DNA of 62,529 nucleotides, from the NCBI GenBank assembly GCA_023666645.1, contig JAMPBP010000001.1, positions 478,421-540,949 on the forward strand, read 5' to 3'. Made by a program: the position numbers and the translations under genes. This document shows, piece by piece, positions 18,416-27,215 of the stretch. The notes beneath the pieces were generated by a model, which was not told where the DNA came from, searched no databases, and saw nothing but the letters and a program-made list of their open reading frames with translations. Source of the DNA: Clostridiales bacterium (GTDB lineage Bacteria; Bacteroidota; Bacteroidia; Bacteroidales; Muribaculaceae). Position 1 is the first letter of the stretch. Every line of letters starts with the position of its first letter.

Positions 18416-18443
18416 GATATTAGAGCGGAATATAGTATCTTTG
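18413..18443 (+). promoter_or_regulatory. Promoter for the TonB receptor-HMA operon
   Basis: TTTG (18413-18416), exactly 19 bp, then TATCTTTG (18436-18443). The ATG at 18467 is 23 bases downstream. Confidence 0.8.
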
Positions 18444-18466
18444 CATGAATTTTTGCAAGAATACAC

Positions 18467-20488
18467 ATGTCCATTAAAGGAATCCCCATACTTGTCCTCG
18501 CTTTCGTTGCCACAGCTCACCATGCTGTAGCCGACGAGCCGGCCGACACTGCCAGCTATGACCTTCAGGAAGTGGTGGTCAGTGCCCAGGGCCGTGGTCT
18601 GAAAGGTAGCGTCGCCACCAATACATCGCTCATAAGCGCCCGCGAGCTCACCCGCGCCGCATGTTGTAATCTGGGTGAAAGTTTCACTACCAATCCGTCG
18701 GTCGATGTGAGCTACAGTGATGCCGCTACCGGTGCACGCCAGATAAAGTTGCTTGGCCTGTCGGGAGCCTACGTGCAGATGCTCACAGAAAATGTTCCCG
18801 CTGCCCGTGGAGCCTCGGCTCCCTATTATTTGGGATACATAGCCGGACCATGGATGCAGTCGATACAGGTCTCAAAGGGCGCAAGTTCGGTCAAGAACGG
18901 TTATGAATCGGTGACCGGACAGATCAATATCGAGATGATGAAGCCACAACTTGACCCATCGCTATCGCTCAACGCATATGTCGACCATATGGGAAAGGCC
19001 GAACTGAACGCTCTTGGAAACATACACCTCGGAGACAAATGGTCGACAGGTTTACTCATGCATGGAGAGAACAGCTTCGCCACACACGACATGAACGATG
19101 ATGGCTTTATCGACATGCCCCGTTTGCGACAGGCTACAGTGATGAACCGTTGGGCCTATCTTGGTCGCAACTATGTATTTCAGGCTGCAGTGAAAGGGCT
19201 GGCAGAGAATCGTCGGAGCGGACAGATAGGGCACGCATCGCATCATGTCACCGACCCTTATGTAATTGATATAGATACTCGCCGGGTGGAAGCGTTTACA
19301 AAGAATGCCTTCATCTTTGACCGCGACAATGAGGGGAATGTGGCACTGATTCTCTCGGGCAACATTCATGACATGGAATCCCGTTATGGCATGAAGCGAT
19401 ATGACATTGTTGAGCGCGAACTCTACGCCTCGCTCATGTTTGAACGCCAATGGAACGGAGGCCTTCACCGACTTTCGACAGGCCTGTCGTGGAACCATGA
19501 CGACTTCAAGCGCAAATACCGCCTGGACCAGTCAGCCGATGAGCAACTTGCCCACAGTTGTGATGTTGAGAATGTAGCTGGAGCGTATGTGCAGTATACC
19601 CTTGATCTCGACTCCCGCCTTGTGGCTATGGCCGGTCTGCGATATGACTACAACTCCTTGTATGGTAGTCTTGTCACCCCGCGTGTACATGTGAGGTGGA
19701 ATGTCAGCGACAATGTGTCGATACATGGATCATCAGGACGTGGACGCCGTTCGCCTCACCCTCTTGAGGAGTATAATTATATGCTCGCATCATCACGCAC
19801 CATACATCTGCCACGTAAGCTGTCGATGGAAACTGCCGACAACATGGGATTGGGAACCTCATGGGATTTCAACCTCGGTGAGCGTCATGTGAAACTTGCG
19901 GCCGATTACTACTATACAACATTCAGACATCAGCTGCTCGTAGACCTTGACCGTGATCCACACGCGGCCTATATCACTTGCAGCGACCGCCACTCATGGT
20001 CACATGCTCTGCAGCTCGAGGCTACGTTCGACATCATTGAGGATATGAGCCTTCTCGTAGCCTACAGATATACCGATGTGAAAGTGGACTATGGTGAAGG
20101 TGCAGTACTTAAACCGCTCACATCACGCTCCAAAGGACTCTTCAGCCTCGACTACCGTCCGATGATGGGGCTGTGGCAGCTTGATGTGACATGTGCATTG
20201 ACTGGAGGTGGCTTCATGCCCCGCAACTATGTGATGCCCGACGGCTCCCTGTCGTGGCGTGAACGCTACAATGCGTTTGCAACGCTCAATGCCCAGATTA
20301 CGCGTAATTTCCGCAATTTCTCGGTATATGTGGGAGGTGAGAACCTCACCGGCTACCGACAGCACAATCCTGTCGTTGGAGCTTCCGATCCCTTTGGGGC
20401 CGACTTTGACGCCACGATGATATATGGTCCGCTTCACGGAACAATCGTGTATGCAGGCTTCCGTTTTAACATAACCAAGTATTTATAA
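18467..20488 (+). CDS. TonB-dependent outer-membrane receptor, probably for metal
   Basis: A 673-residue outer-membrane active transporter of the BtuB/siderophore-receptor class, not SusC. A signal peptide (about residues 1-22) is followed by a TonB-box-like segment (YDLQEVVVSAQ), a plug domain (about residues 50-170, with VQMLTENVPAARGASAPYYL and IQVSKGASSVKNGYESVTGQ) and a 22-strand barrel ending in Leu after FRFNITKYL. Cys-Cys in the early plug (RAACCNLGESF) and several His-rich loops are notable. The gene is followed after 21 bases by a secreted HMA metal-binding protein, so a copper or other soft-metal substrate is inferred; the substrate is not shown by sequence alone. Confidence 0.88.
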   Translation: MSIKGIPILVLAFVATAHHAVADEPADTASYDLQEVVVSAQGRGLKGSVATNTSLISARELTRAACCNLGESFTTNPSVDVSYSDAATGARQIKLLGLSGAYVQMLTENVPAARGASAPYYLGYIAGPWMQSIQVSKGASSVKNGYESVTGQINIEMMKPQLDPSLSLNAYVDHMGKAELNALGNIHLGDKWSTGLLMHGENSFATHDMNDDGFIDMPRLRQATVMNRWAYLGRNYVFQAAVKGLAENRRSGQIGHASHHVTDPYVIDIDTRRVEAFTKNAFIFDRDNEGNVALILSGNIHDMESRYGMKRYDIVERELYASLMFERQWNGGLHRLSTGLSWNHDDFKRKYRLDQSADEQLAHSCDVENVAGAYVQYTLDLDSRLVAMAGLRYDYNSLYGSLVTPRVHVRWNVSDNVSIHGSSGRGRRSPHPLEEYNYMLASSRTIHLPRKLSMETADNMGLGTSWDFNLGERHVKLAADYYYTTFRHQLLVDLDRDPHAAYITCSDRHSWSHALQLEATFDIIEDMSLLVAYRYTDVKVDYGEGAVLKPLTSRSKGLFSLDYRPMMGLWQLDVTCALTGGGFMPRNYVMPDGSLSWRERYNAFATLNAQITRNFRNFSVYVGGENLTGYRQHNPVVGASDPFGADFDATMIYGPLHGTIVYAGFRFNITKYL

Positions 20489-20509
20489 ATAGCCCGACTA
20501 TTCAAATAT

Positions 20510-20806
20510 ATGATGAAGAGAATAATTCTGACAACAGCAATATCACTGGTGTCCATATTGTGGGCAAGCGCTAAGAATGCCCCTAAAGAAGTTTCGGACA
20601 CCACGATTGTCTACACCGTCACTCCCGCAATGCACTGCGCCAACTGTGAGAAGAAAATCAAGAGCAACATACGCTTCGAGCGTGGAGTCAAGAATATCGA
20701 GACCAACATTGAGAAACAGACTGTCACTATCAAGGCCGACAAGAAGAAACTCAACGAGGAATCGCTTAAGAAATCGTTCAAGAAGATAGGTTACACCGTC
20801 AAGTAA
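20510..20806 (+). CDS. Secreted heavy-metal-associated (HMA) domain protein
   Basis: A 98-residue protein with a signal peptide (residues 1-21, MMKRIILTTAISLVSILWAS) and one HMA domain with the metal-binding loop AMHCANCEKK, i.e. CxxC in the usual MxCxxC position (here M-H-C-A-N-C). The rest of the ferredoxin-like fold is present (VKNIETNIEKQTVTIKADKK to SFKKIGYTVK). Periplasmic placement suggests it accepts a metal imported by the preceding TonB receptor or buffers copper. lepA starts 10 bases later, so the three may be co-transcribed. Confidence 0.9.
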   Translation: MMKRIILTTAISLVSILWASAKNAPKEVSDTTIVYTVTPAMHCANCEKKIKSNIRFERGVKNIETNIEKQTVTIKADKKKLNEESLKKSFKKIGYTVK

Positions 20807-20815
20807 TTAAGGATA

Positions 20816-22603
20816 ATGAAGAATATTCGCAATTTCTGCATCATTGCCCACATTGACCATGGTAAGTCGACCCTGGCCGACCGTCTGCTCGAGTACACCA
20901 ATACAGTGGCCGCCAAGGACCTTCAGGCCCAGGTGCTCGATGACATGGACCTCGAGCGAGAGCGTGGAATCACTATCAAGAGTCATGCCATACAGATGGA
21001 CTATGAACTCGACGGAGAAAAATATGTGCTGAACCTCATCGACACCCCGGGACATGTCGATTTCTCTTATGAGGTGTCACGCTCCATCGCGGCATGTGAG
21101 GGTGCATTGCTCATAGTCGATGCGTCACAGGGCATTCAGGCTCAGACCATCTCCAATCTCTACATGGCTATCGACAACGACCTGGAGATTATACCGGTGA
21201 TCAACAAGATTGACCTTGACAGCGCTAAGCCCGATGAGGTCGAGGACCAGATTATAGATTTGCTCGGGTGTAAGCGGGAAGAGATAATACGGGCAAGTGG
21301 AAAGACCGGAGTCGGAGTGCCCGAGATATTACAGGCCATCGTGGAGCGTATACCGGCACCTGTAGGTGACCCCGAGGCTCCCTTGCAGGCATTGATTTTT
21401 GACTCTGTATTCAACCCATTCAGAGGAATCATAGCCTATTTCAAGATTCAGAACGGCACCATAAACAAAGGCGACTTTGTGAAATTTGTCGCTACCGGAA
21501 AAGAATATAATGCCGACGAGATAGGAGTGCTGAAACTCGACCTGTCGCCACGCAACACTCTATCGGCCGGCAACGTGGGTTATATCATTTCAGGCATAAA
21601 GACCTCCAAGGAGGTTAAGGTTGGCGATACAATCACTCATGTCGCACGGCCATGTGACCATGCCATTGATGGCTTTGAGGAGGTGAAACCCATGGTCTTT
21701 GCCGGTGTATATCCTATAGAGACCGAGGATTTCGAGAACCTGCGAGCCTCTCTTGAGAAGTTGCAGCTAAATGATGCCTCGCTTACATTCCAGCCCGAGT
21801 CGTCGGCAGCCCTGGGGTTTGGATTCAGGTGTGGTTTCCTCGGGTTGCTCCATATGGAAATCATTCAGGAGAGGCTTGGGCGTGAGTTTGACATGGATGT
21901 GATCACCACAGTCCCAAATGTCTCCTACCTTGTACACGACAAGAAAGGGAATGTCACTGAGGTGCACAATCCATCAGGACTACCCGAGGCTACGCTCATC
22001 GACTACATCGAGGAGCCCTACATACGTGCATCAGTGATTACTGCCGCCGATTATATTGGTCCCATTATGACACTGTGTCTGGGTAAGCGTGGCGAGCTTA
22101 TCAAACAGGAATACATATCGGGCAACCGCATTGAACTCACATTTGACCTGCCGCTGGGTGAGATAGTGATTGACTTCTATGACCGCTTGAAGTCAATATC
22201 CAAAGGGTATGCCTCGTTTGACTACCATCTCCACGACTTCCGCGAGTCGCGTCTTGTCAAGCTCGATATCCTACTCAACGGAGAGAGTGTAGACGCTTTG
22301 TCGACTTTAACCCATGCCGATAATGCAGTGACCTTTGGTCGCAAGATGTGTGAGAAACTCAAAGAATTGATACCGCGACAGCAGTTTGATATTGCCATCC
22401 AGGCTGCCATCGGTGCCAAGATCATAGCCCGCGAGACAATCAAGGCAGTGCGTAAGGATGTCACGGCCAAGTGTTATGGAGGTGATATATCTCGCAAACG
22501 AAAACTCCTTGAAAAGCAGAAGAAAGGTAAGAAACGCATGAAGCAGATAGGTTCGGTTGAAGTACCACAGAAAGCATTCCTCGCAGTTCTGAAACTTGAC
22601 TGA
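20816..22603 (+). CDS. lepA: Elongation factor 4 (back-translocating GTPase)
   Basis: A 595-residue ribosome-associated translational GTPase. G1 is [13 protein letters not shown], the switch region is [19 protein letters not shown]3 is DTPGHVDF and G4 is NKIDL. The LepA-specific C-terminal domain includes [20 protein letters not shown]. The ATG at 20816 matches the usual [12 protein letters not shown] start. It probably shares the transcript of the TonB-HMA pair, because no promoter fits in the 9-base gap, and ends at a strong terminator. Confidence 0.98.
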   Translation: MKNIRNFCIIAHIDHGKSTLADRLLEYTNTVAAKDLQAQVLDDMDLERERGITIKSHAIQMDYELDGEKYVLNLIDTPGHVDFSYEVSRSIAACEGALLIVDASQGIQAQTISNLYMAIDNDLEIIPVINKIDLDSAKPDEVEDQIIDLLGCKREEIIRASGKTGVGVPEILQAIVERIPAPVGDPEAPLQALIFDSVFNPFRGIIAYFKIQNGTINKGDFVKFVATGKEYNADEIGVLKLDLSPRNTLSAGNVGYIISGIKTSKEVKVGDTITHVARPCDHAIDGFEEVKPMVFAGVYPIETEDFENLRASLEKLQLNDASLTFQPESSAALGFGFRCGFLGLLHMEIIQERLGREFDMDVITTVPNVSYLVHDKKGNVTEVHNPSGLPEATLIDYIEEPYIRASVITAADYIGPIMTLCLGKRGELIKQEYISGNRIELTFDLPLGEIVIDFYDRLKSISKGYASFDYHLHDFRESRLVKLDILLNGESVDALSTLTHADNAVTFGRKMCEKLKELIPRQQFDIAIQAAIGAKIIARETIKAVRKDVTAKCYGGDISRKRKLLEKQKKGKKRMKQIGSVEVPQKAFLAVLKLD

Positions 22604-22622
22604 CCGATTGAACTGACTATAG

Positions 22623-22668
22623 AATCCAAGAGCTCCCCTCAGCAATTTCCGAGCTCTTGGATTTTCCT
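22623..22668 (+). terminator. Intrinsic terminator after lepA
   Basis: AATCCAAGAGCTC (22623-22635) and GAGCTCTTGGATT (22651-22663) form a perfect 13-bp stem. It is followed by TTCCTTTTATT. Confidence 0.88.
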
Positions 22669-22751
22669 TTTATTCATGCCAAAAATTTTGCGGGTGCCCC
22701 GACTAACAAAATTATGTATACCATTGTTAATATTCAACAAAGGTTATCGAT

Positions 22752-24140
22752 ATGACACAAATACAAAACGAATTCACTCAACACAACGTGTTTTATGCCG
22801 CACGGCAGGCACTGAGACGACATGCATCGGGAGGCAACATCTTGATTGCCGCCACTTTGTTGGCGTTGATAATAGCCAATATCCCCGCCATTAATAAATT
22901 TTACTTTGAATTCTGGGAACAGGAGGTAAGATTGCAGATAGGCTCCTTCAACCTGTTCAGCCATCATGGCCAACCCATGTCGATGCTGGCATTCATAAAC
23001 GATGCCCTCATGGCTATATTCTTCTTCAGCATAGGACTTGAGATAAAACGCGAGATACTCGTTGGAGAGCTTTCCTCCTTCAAGCAGGCATTGTTGCCTA
23101 TCGTGGGAGCAATTGGAGGTATGGTGGTTCCGGTGGCGATCTTCTTCATGTTCAGCACAGGTACCGATTATTCCAATGGAGCTGCCATACCGATGGCAAC
23201 TGATATCGCCTTCTCTCTCGGAGTGCTCGCCATGCTGGGGTCGAGGGTGCCTATCTCATTGAAGATCTTCCTCACCACACTGGCGGTCGTAGATGATATA
23301 GGTGGAATCATAGTCATAGCGGTGTTCTATTCCACGCATATTGAGGCAATGTTGCTTGTCTATGCCGCATGTTTGCTCGGGGTCCTTTTATTAGGCTCGC
23401 TGATGCGCATACAGAGCAAGATATTCTATATCACCATAGGCACCATCGTGTGGTTCCTGTTCCTTAATTCGGGAATCCACCCTACTATAGCCGGTGTTCT
23501 TGTGGCCTTCTGTATCCCTGCTACTCCGGTTTTCGCGCCTAAGAAGTATATCAAGAAGATACGCTCCTCGATAGCCAAATTCCGTGCTGAGGATGACGAG
23601 GCGCTGAGCCGAAGGTCGATACTCACCAAAGAGCAGATGAATTATCTTAAAGAAATCGAGTCGGCCTCCGATAAGGTCATTTCTCCACTACAGGAACTTG
23701 AGGACTCGCTTCACCCGATCACCAACTATTTCATAGTACCGCTTTTCGCCTTTGCCAATGCAGGAATATTCCTGCTCGACATGGATCCCACGACAATCAT
23801 ACAGGGCATCTCCCTCGCTGTGATATGCGGACTCGTAGTCGGTAAGTTTGTGGGCATATTTGCTTTCTCATGGTTAACCATCAAGTTTAAGCTCGCTCCC
23901 ATGCCTGAGCGCAGTTCATGGTCTATGCTTGCATCGGTAGCAATGCTTGGTGGCATAGGATTTACGGTCTCACTCTTCATTGCCAATCTTTCGTTTGGCT
24001 CGATGGGCGAGCACGGGGCTGACTTGCTCAACCATGCCAAGCTCGGCATTGTGGTAGGCTCTGTTCTTGCCGGAATACTTGGCTTTGTAGCTTTGAAGCA
24101 CACTCTGCCCAAAGGTAAGGCCGATCCTGATGAGGATTGA
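22752..24140 (+). CDS. nhaA: Na+/H+ antiporter NhaA
   Basis: A 462-residue inner-membrane antiporter that expels sodium in exchange for protons. Diagnostic segments are FFFSIGLEIKREILVGELSS, PMATDIAFSLGVLAMLGSRV and the ion-binding pair in LTTLAVVDDIGGIIVIAVFY. Late helices include MLGGIGFTVSLFIANLSF. It is longer than E. coli NhaA (388), mainly through a loop near residues 260-310, which is usual in Bacteroidetes. It lies upstream of the rprX-rprY two-component genes, and RprY has been linked to sodium metabolism in Bacteroidales, so functional coupling is plausible. Confidence 0.96.
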   Translation: MTQIQNEFTQHNVFYAARQALRRHASGGNILIAATLLALIIANIPAINKFYFEFWEQEVRLQIGSFNLFSHHGQPMSMLAFINDALMAIFFFSIGLEIKREILVGELSSFKQALLPIVGAIGGMVVPVAIFFMFSTGTDYSNGAAIPMATDIAFSLGVLAMLGSRVPISLKIFLTTLAVVDDIGGIIVIAVFYSTHIEAMLLVYAACLLGVLLLGSLMRIQSKIFYITIGTIVWFLFLNSGIHPTIAGVLVAFCIPATPVFAPKKYIKKIRSSIAKFRAEDDEALSRRSILTKEQMNYLKEIESASDKVISPLQELEDSLHPITNYFIVPLFAFANAGIFLLDMDPTTIIQGISLAVICGLVVGKFVGIFAFSWLTIKFKLAPMPERSSWSMLASVAMLGGIGFTVSLFIANLSFGSMGEHGADLLNHAKLGIVVGSVLAGILGFVALKHTLPKGKADPDED

Positions 24141-24199
24141 CTCCACTGAATGAAATTTGTTTAGAAACAGAACCGTCTCCGGCAAACGGGAAACGCATA

Positions 24200-24256
24200 C
24201 CCCCATTCCTTTCCTCCGCTCATTATACTGGTTCGGGAAATGAATGGGGGATTTCT
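24200..24256 (+). terminator. Possible terminator after nhaA
   Basis: CCCCCATTC (24200-24208) pairs with GAATGGGGG (24242-24250), with an inner TTTCC/GGAAA stem. It is followed by ATTTCT, a weak T-tract. Confidence 0.55.
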
Positions 24257-24353
24257 ATATCTGAACGAGTCCTACAGGCTCTTTATGTGATAAATAGGAG
24301 GTAAATTGGTCAATAAGTAATATTTATTGTAATAATCGGACTACAATTTGCAC

Positions 24354-24478
24354 GTTAACAAAGAAAGTGTTAATTTCGCCTTGTGATGCTAATTAACACT
24401 TCAAATGTTAAATCGGCTCATTTATTCATATGCTTTTTATGTTTTAATAAAAACTAAATTTAACCATAATTGTTAATA
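24354..24478 (+). promoter_or_regulatory. Cluster of GTTAA/TTAAC motifs upstream of rprX
   Basis: In an AT-rich leader, AAGTGTTAAT (24365-24374) and ATTAACACTT (24392-24401) form a perfect 10-bp inverted repeat. Further GTTAA or TTAAC copies occur at 24354-24359, 24406-24411, 24459-24464 and 24471-24476. They could be binding sites for an OmpR-family regulator such as RprY; this is inference. Confidence 0.45.
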
Positions 24479-24510
24479 TAGAAAGTACACAACTTATATA
24501 GACCCCACCG

Positions 24511-26046
24511 ATGAAGAAATATACCATATGGTTGCTCACGATAATCATGGCGATAGTATTTGCCGCTTTCCTCTATATGCAGTTCATGTATATGGAGAGC
24601 ATGAACAAAATGCGTGAGGACCAGTTCAGCGAGGGAGTGCATCGTGGCTTGCATGGCGTTGCGACCCACCTCGAACAGGACGAAATAAAATATTACCTTG
24701 AAGAAGATGTATCATGGGTTGAGAGATCTTCAGTCTACTCACAGTATCCGGATGAGACACTGCCTCATCTGGGCGGTGTTAAATATAAATTCAGCACAGT
24801 GAGCGGCCTTGATGCCGATATAACAATCAAAGCCGACGTTGACAAGATATTCCAACTCGAAAACGACCAGCGCGATTTTGCCAAGCGATACCAGTCGATG
24901 CAGCGTGATGCCTATAAATATCAAGCTAAGTATCAGAGAGGTCTTATCAACGATGTGATATTGAACATAATGTTGCAAGCTGATACACGCCCTATTCAGG
25001 AACGTGTGGACTCGGCTGTTGTTATTGGCTATCTCACAACCGAGTTTGGCAACAACGGTATCGACATCCCGTTTGAGATGGCGCTTGTAAACCGCGACAA
25101 CGTACCCGTATTCAAGACCGCAGGCTACAACTCCTCCCCCGATGTGCAAGGCAGCATGTTCGTGCGCCCTATTTTTCCCAACGATGCTCCTGACAAGAGC
25201 TATTTTCTTAAAGTATACTTTCCACGTAAAAACCATTATATTCAGAAGTCACTTGGATTCATGGTGCCGGTGTTGATCATGACAATAATTTTGCTGATAC
25301 TGTTCATATACATTGTCGTGGTTGCTTTCAGGCAAAAAAAATTGACCGAGATGAAGAACGATTTCATCAACAACATGACTCATGAATTCAAGACTCCAAT
25401 CTCGACCATATCGCTCGCGGCTCAAATGCTCAACGATGACTCCGTGCGCAAATCACCGGCTATGCTCCAGCATGCAGCGTCGATTATCAATGACGAGACA
25501 AAACGCCTGCGCTTCCAGGTTGAGAAAGTATTGCAAATGTCGATGTTCGACAAGAAAAAAGCTACAGTAAGACTTCAGGAAATAGATGCTAACTCGGTAA
25601 TTTACAATATTGTTAATACATTTAAGCTAAAAGTGGAGCGATATGGAGGTACGATTGAGTCCAACCTCGATGCCGAGGATGCCATCGTCATGGTCGATGA
25701 GATGCACTTTACCAACGTGATATTCAATCTGCTCGACAATGCCGTGAAATATAGACGCGAGGATGTGCCGCTCCGCCTTCTCGTTGCCACCCGTGACCTT
25801 GGTGACAGCAAGCTCGAAATCACCGTAAGCGACAACGGCATAGGCATAAAGCGTGAGAACCTTAAGAAAATATTCGAGCGTTTTTATCGCGTACACACCG
25901 GTAACCGACACGATGTGAAAGGCTTTGGTCTTGGGCTGGCTTATGTGAAGAAAATGATAGAAGTGCTCGGAGGCGAGATCAAAGCCGAGAGCGAACTCAA
26001 TGTAGGAACAAAATTTATAATAATATTACCACTAACTAAAAATTAA
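24511..26046 (+). CDS. rprX: Sensor histidine kinase RprX-like
   Basis: A 511-residue inner-membrane kinase. Two membrane helices (about residues 5-27 and 249-273) flank a periplasmic sensor of about 220 residues. The HisKA domain has NMTHEFKTPISTISLA with phospho-acceptor His291, and the ATPase domain has the N-box VIFNLLDNAVKYR, G1 VSDNGIGIK and GFGLGLAYVKKM. It lacks an obvious HAMP domain. Order, length and sequence agree with RprX of Bacteroides. The response regulator gene starts 7 bases after its stop. Confidence 0.92.
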   Translation: MKKYTIWLLTIIMAIVFAAFLYMQFMYMESMNKMREDQFSEGVHRGLHGVATHLEQDEIKYYLEEDVSWVERSSVYSQYPDETLPHLGGVKYKFSTVSGLDADITIKADVDKIFQLENDQRDFAKRYQSMQRDAYKYQAKYQRGLINDVILNIMLQADTRPIQERVDSAVVIGYLTTEFGNNGIDIPFEMALVNRDNVPVFKTAGYNSSPDVQGSMFVRPIFPNDAPDKSYFLKVYFPRKNHYIQKSLGFMVPVLIMTIILLILFIYIVVVAFRQKKLTEMKNDFINNMTHEFKTPISTISLAAQMLNDDSVRKSPAMLQHAASIINDETKRLRFQVEKVLQMSMFDKKKATVRLQEIDANSVIYNIVNTFKLKVERYGGTIESNLDAEDAIVMVDEMHFTNVIFNLLDNAVKYRREDVPLRLLVATRDLGDSKLEITVSDNGIGIKRENLKKIFERFYRVHTGNRHDVKGFGLGLAYVKKMIEVLGGEIKAESELNVGTKFIIILPLTKN

Positions 26047-26053
26047 GTAGACT

Positions 26054-26755
26054 ATGGAAGAAAGAATGAGAATTCTTCTTTGCGAAGATGACGAGAATCT
26101 GGGCATGCTGCTCAGAGAATACCTCCAGGCCAAAGGCTTCAACGCCGACCTCTTCGCCGACGGTGAAAGTGGCTACAAAGCATTCCTTAAAGGTAAGTAT
26201 GACATCTGTGTGCTCGATGTGATGATGCCTAAAAAAGATGGCTTCACACTCGCCCAGGAGATCAGGACGGTTAATTCTGAGGTGCCCATCATATTCCTTA
26301 CGGCAAAGTCGCTGAAAGAGGATATACTCGATGGATTCAAGATTGGTGCCGATGATTATATCACCAAACCTTTCTCAATGGAGGAACTCGTGTTCCGTAT
26401 CGAGGCAATACTGCGCCGGGTAAAAGGCAAGAAGGGACGTGAGGTGACAATGTACAAGATAGGAAAATTCACCTTTGACACTCAGAAACAGGTGCTCATG
26501 ATCGGTGACAAGATTACAAAGCTCACCACTAAGGAATCCGAGCTACTCAGCCTTCTTTGTGCACACGTCAACGAAATCCTCGAGCGCAACTTCGCCCTGA
26601 AGACAATATGGATCGATGACAATTACTTCAACGCACGCTCGATGGACGTATACATCACCAAGCTGCGCAAGCACCTCAAGGACGATCCCACAATCGAGAT
26701 CATCAACATTCACGGCAAGGGCTACAAACTCATAGCTCCAGAGAGCGAGGATTGA
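26054..26755 (+). CDS. rprY: Response regulator RprY-like (OmpR family)
   Basis: A 233-residue DNA-binding response regulator. The receiver domain begins MRILLCEDDENLGMLLREYL and has phospho-acceptor Asp55 in VLDVMMPKKDGF, Thr in FLTAK and Lys in TKPFS. The OmpR-type winged helix follows (LTTKESELLSLLCAHVNEIL to DVYITKLRKHLKDDPTIEII). The N-terminal half is very close to the known Bacteroides RprY. It shares an operon with rprX and probably acts on envelope or sodium stress genes, the adjacent nhaA being one candidate. Confidence 0.94.
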   Translation: MEERMRILLCEDDENLGMLLREYLQAKGFNADLFADGESGYKAFLKGKYDICVLDVMMPKKDGFTLAQEIRTVNSEVPIIFLTAKSLKEDILDGFKIGADDYITKPFSMEELVFRIEAILRRVKGKKGREVTMYKIGKFTFDTQKQVLMIGDKITKLTTKESELLSLLCAHVNEILERNFALKTIWIDDNYFNARSMDVYITKLRKHLKDDPTIEIINIHGKGYKLIAPESED

Positions 26756-26777
26756 TTGCTACTATACCGTATACAAG

Positions 26778-26812
26778 AAAGCGGGTGTCATATATCATGG
26801 CATCCGCTTTAT
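26778..26812 (+). terminator. Probable terminator after rprY
   Basis: AAAGCGG (26778-26784) pairs with CCGCTTT (26804-26810), extended by TGTC/GGCA with mismatches. A TATATATA stretch follows instead of a pure T-run. Confidence 0.55.
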
Positions 26813-26862
26813 ATATAGGGCTTAGTGGTGGAGTGACGTCCTGAGGGAAATTATTACCGTTA

Positions 26863-26924
26863 AGAGCCTGTCTCATAAAATCACGCGCCCCCCCTCGGCC
26901 ACGTGATTTTATGAGACAGGCTCT
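26863..26924. repeat. Perfect 23-bp inverted repeat with 16-base GC-rich loop
   Basis: Arms 26863-26885 and 26902-26924 are exact reverse complements. Each outer end reads AGAGCCTGTCTCATAAAATC, and the loop is C-rich (CGCCCCCCC). It lies between convergent genes. No T-tract follows on either strand, so it is not a classic terminator. The GAGCCTGTCTC ends look like insertion-sequence termini, so a miniature element is possible. Confidence 0.85.
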
Positions 26925-26927
26925 AAG

Positions 26928-27215
26928 TCATTCATAACTGATGGAATCCACAAATGCTTGGCCGAATTCCCGTGCATAGGCTTCGCCCACTTCATGGCGT
27001 AACCTCGTCTGGCGTGACTTGACATCAAGAAGAAAATCCTGTCGTTCCATCTCTGGGGCGTGGTGCTCCACCATCTTGTTGTAATATGAGGCATATTCAT
27101 AGGCGATATCCCTCACATATTGCATGTCGTTACAACGGTTTTTCACCTTTGTCGTGCACGATGTGGTTGACACTATGAATGCAGCAGCGATCGTTACGTG
27201 TAGTTTAGTCTTCAT
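26928..27215 (-). CDS. Small lipoprotein of unknown function
   Basis: A 95-residue protein starting MKTKLHVTIAAAFIVSTTSC, with a lipobox cysteine at residue 20, so it should be lipid-anchored. The mature part is short and charged (KNRCNDMQYVRDIAYEYASY, then KSRQTRLRHEVGEAYAREFG) and probably helical. No known domain was recognised. Its start overlaps the end of ispH by 11 bases, so it is co-transcribed with porQ-cmk-ispH. The ATG at 27215 was chosen over a TTG at 27224. Confidence 0.7.
   Translation of the reverse strand: MKTKLHVTIAAAFIVSTTSCTTKVKNRCNDMQYVRDIAYEYASYYNKMVEHHAPEMERQDFLLDVKSRQTRLRHEVGEAYAREFGQAFVDSISYE

Noticed and set aside
22676..22894. Short + frame overlapping the nhaA start
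   Set aside because: Out of frame with nhaA, low-complexity, no family; nhaA starts at 22752.
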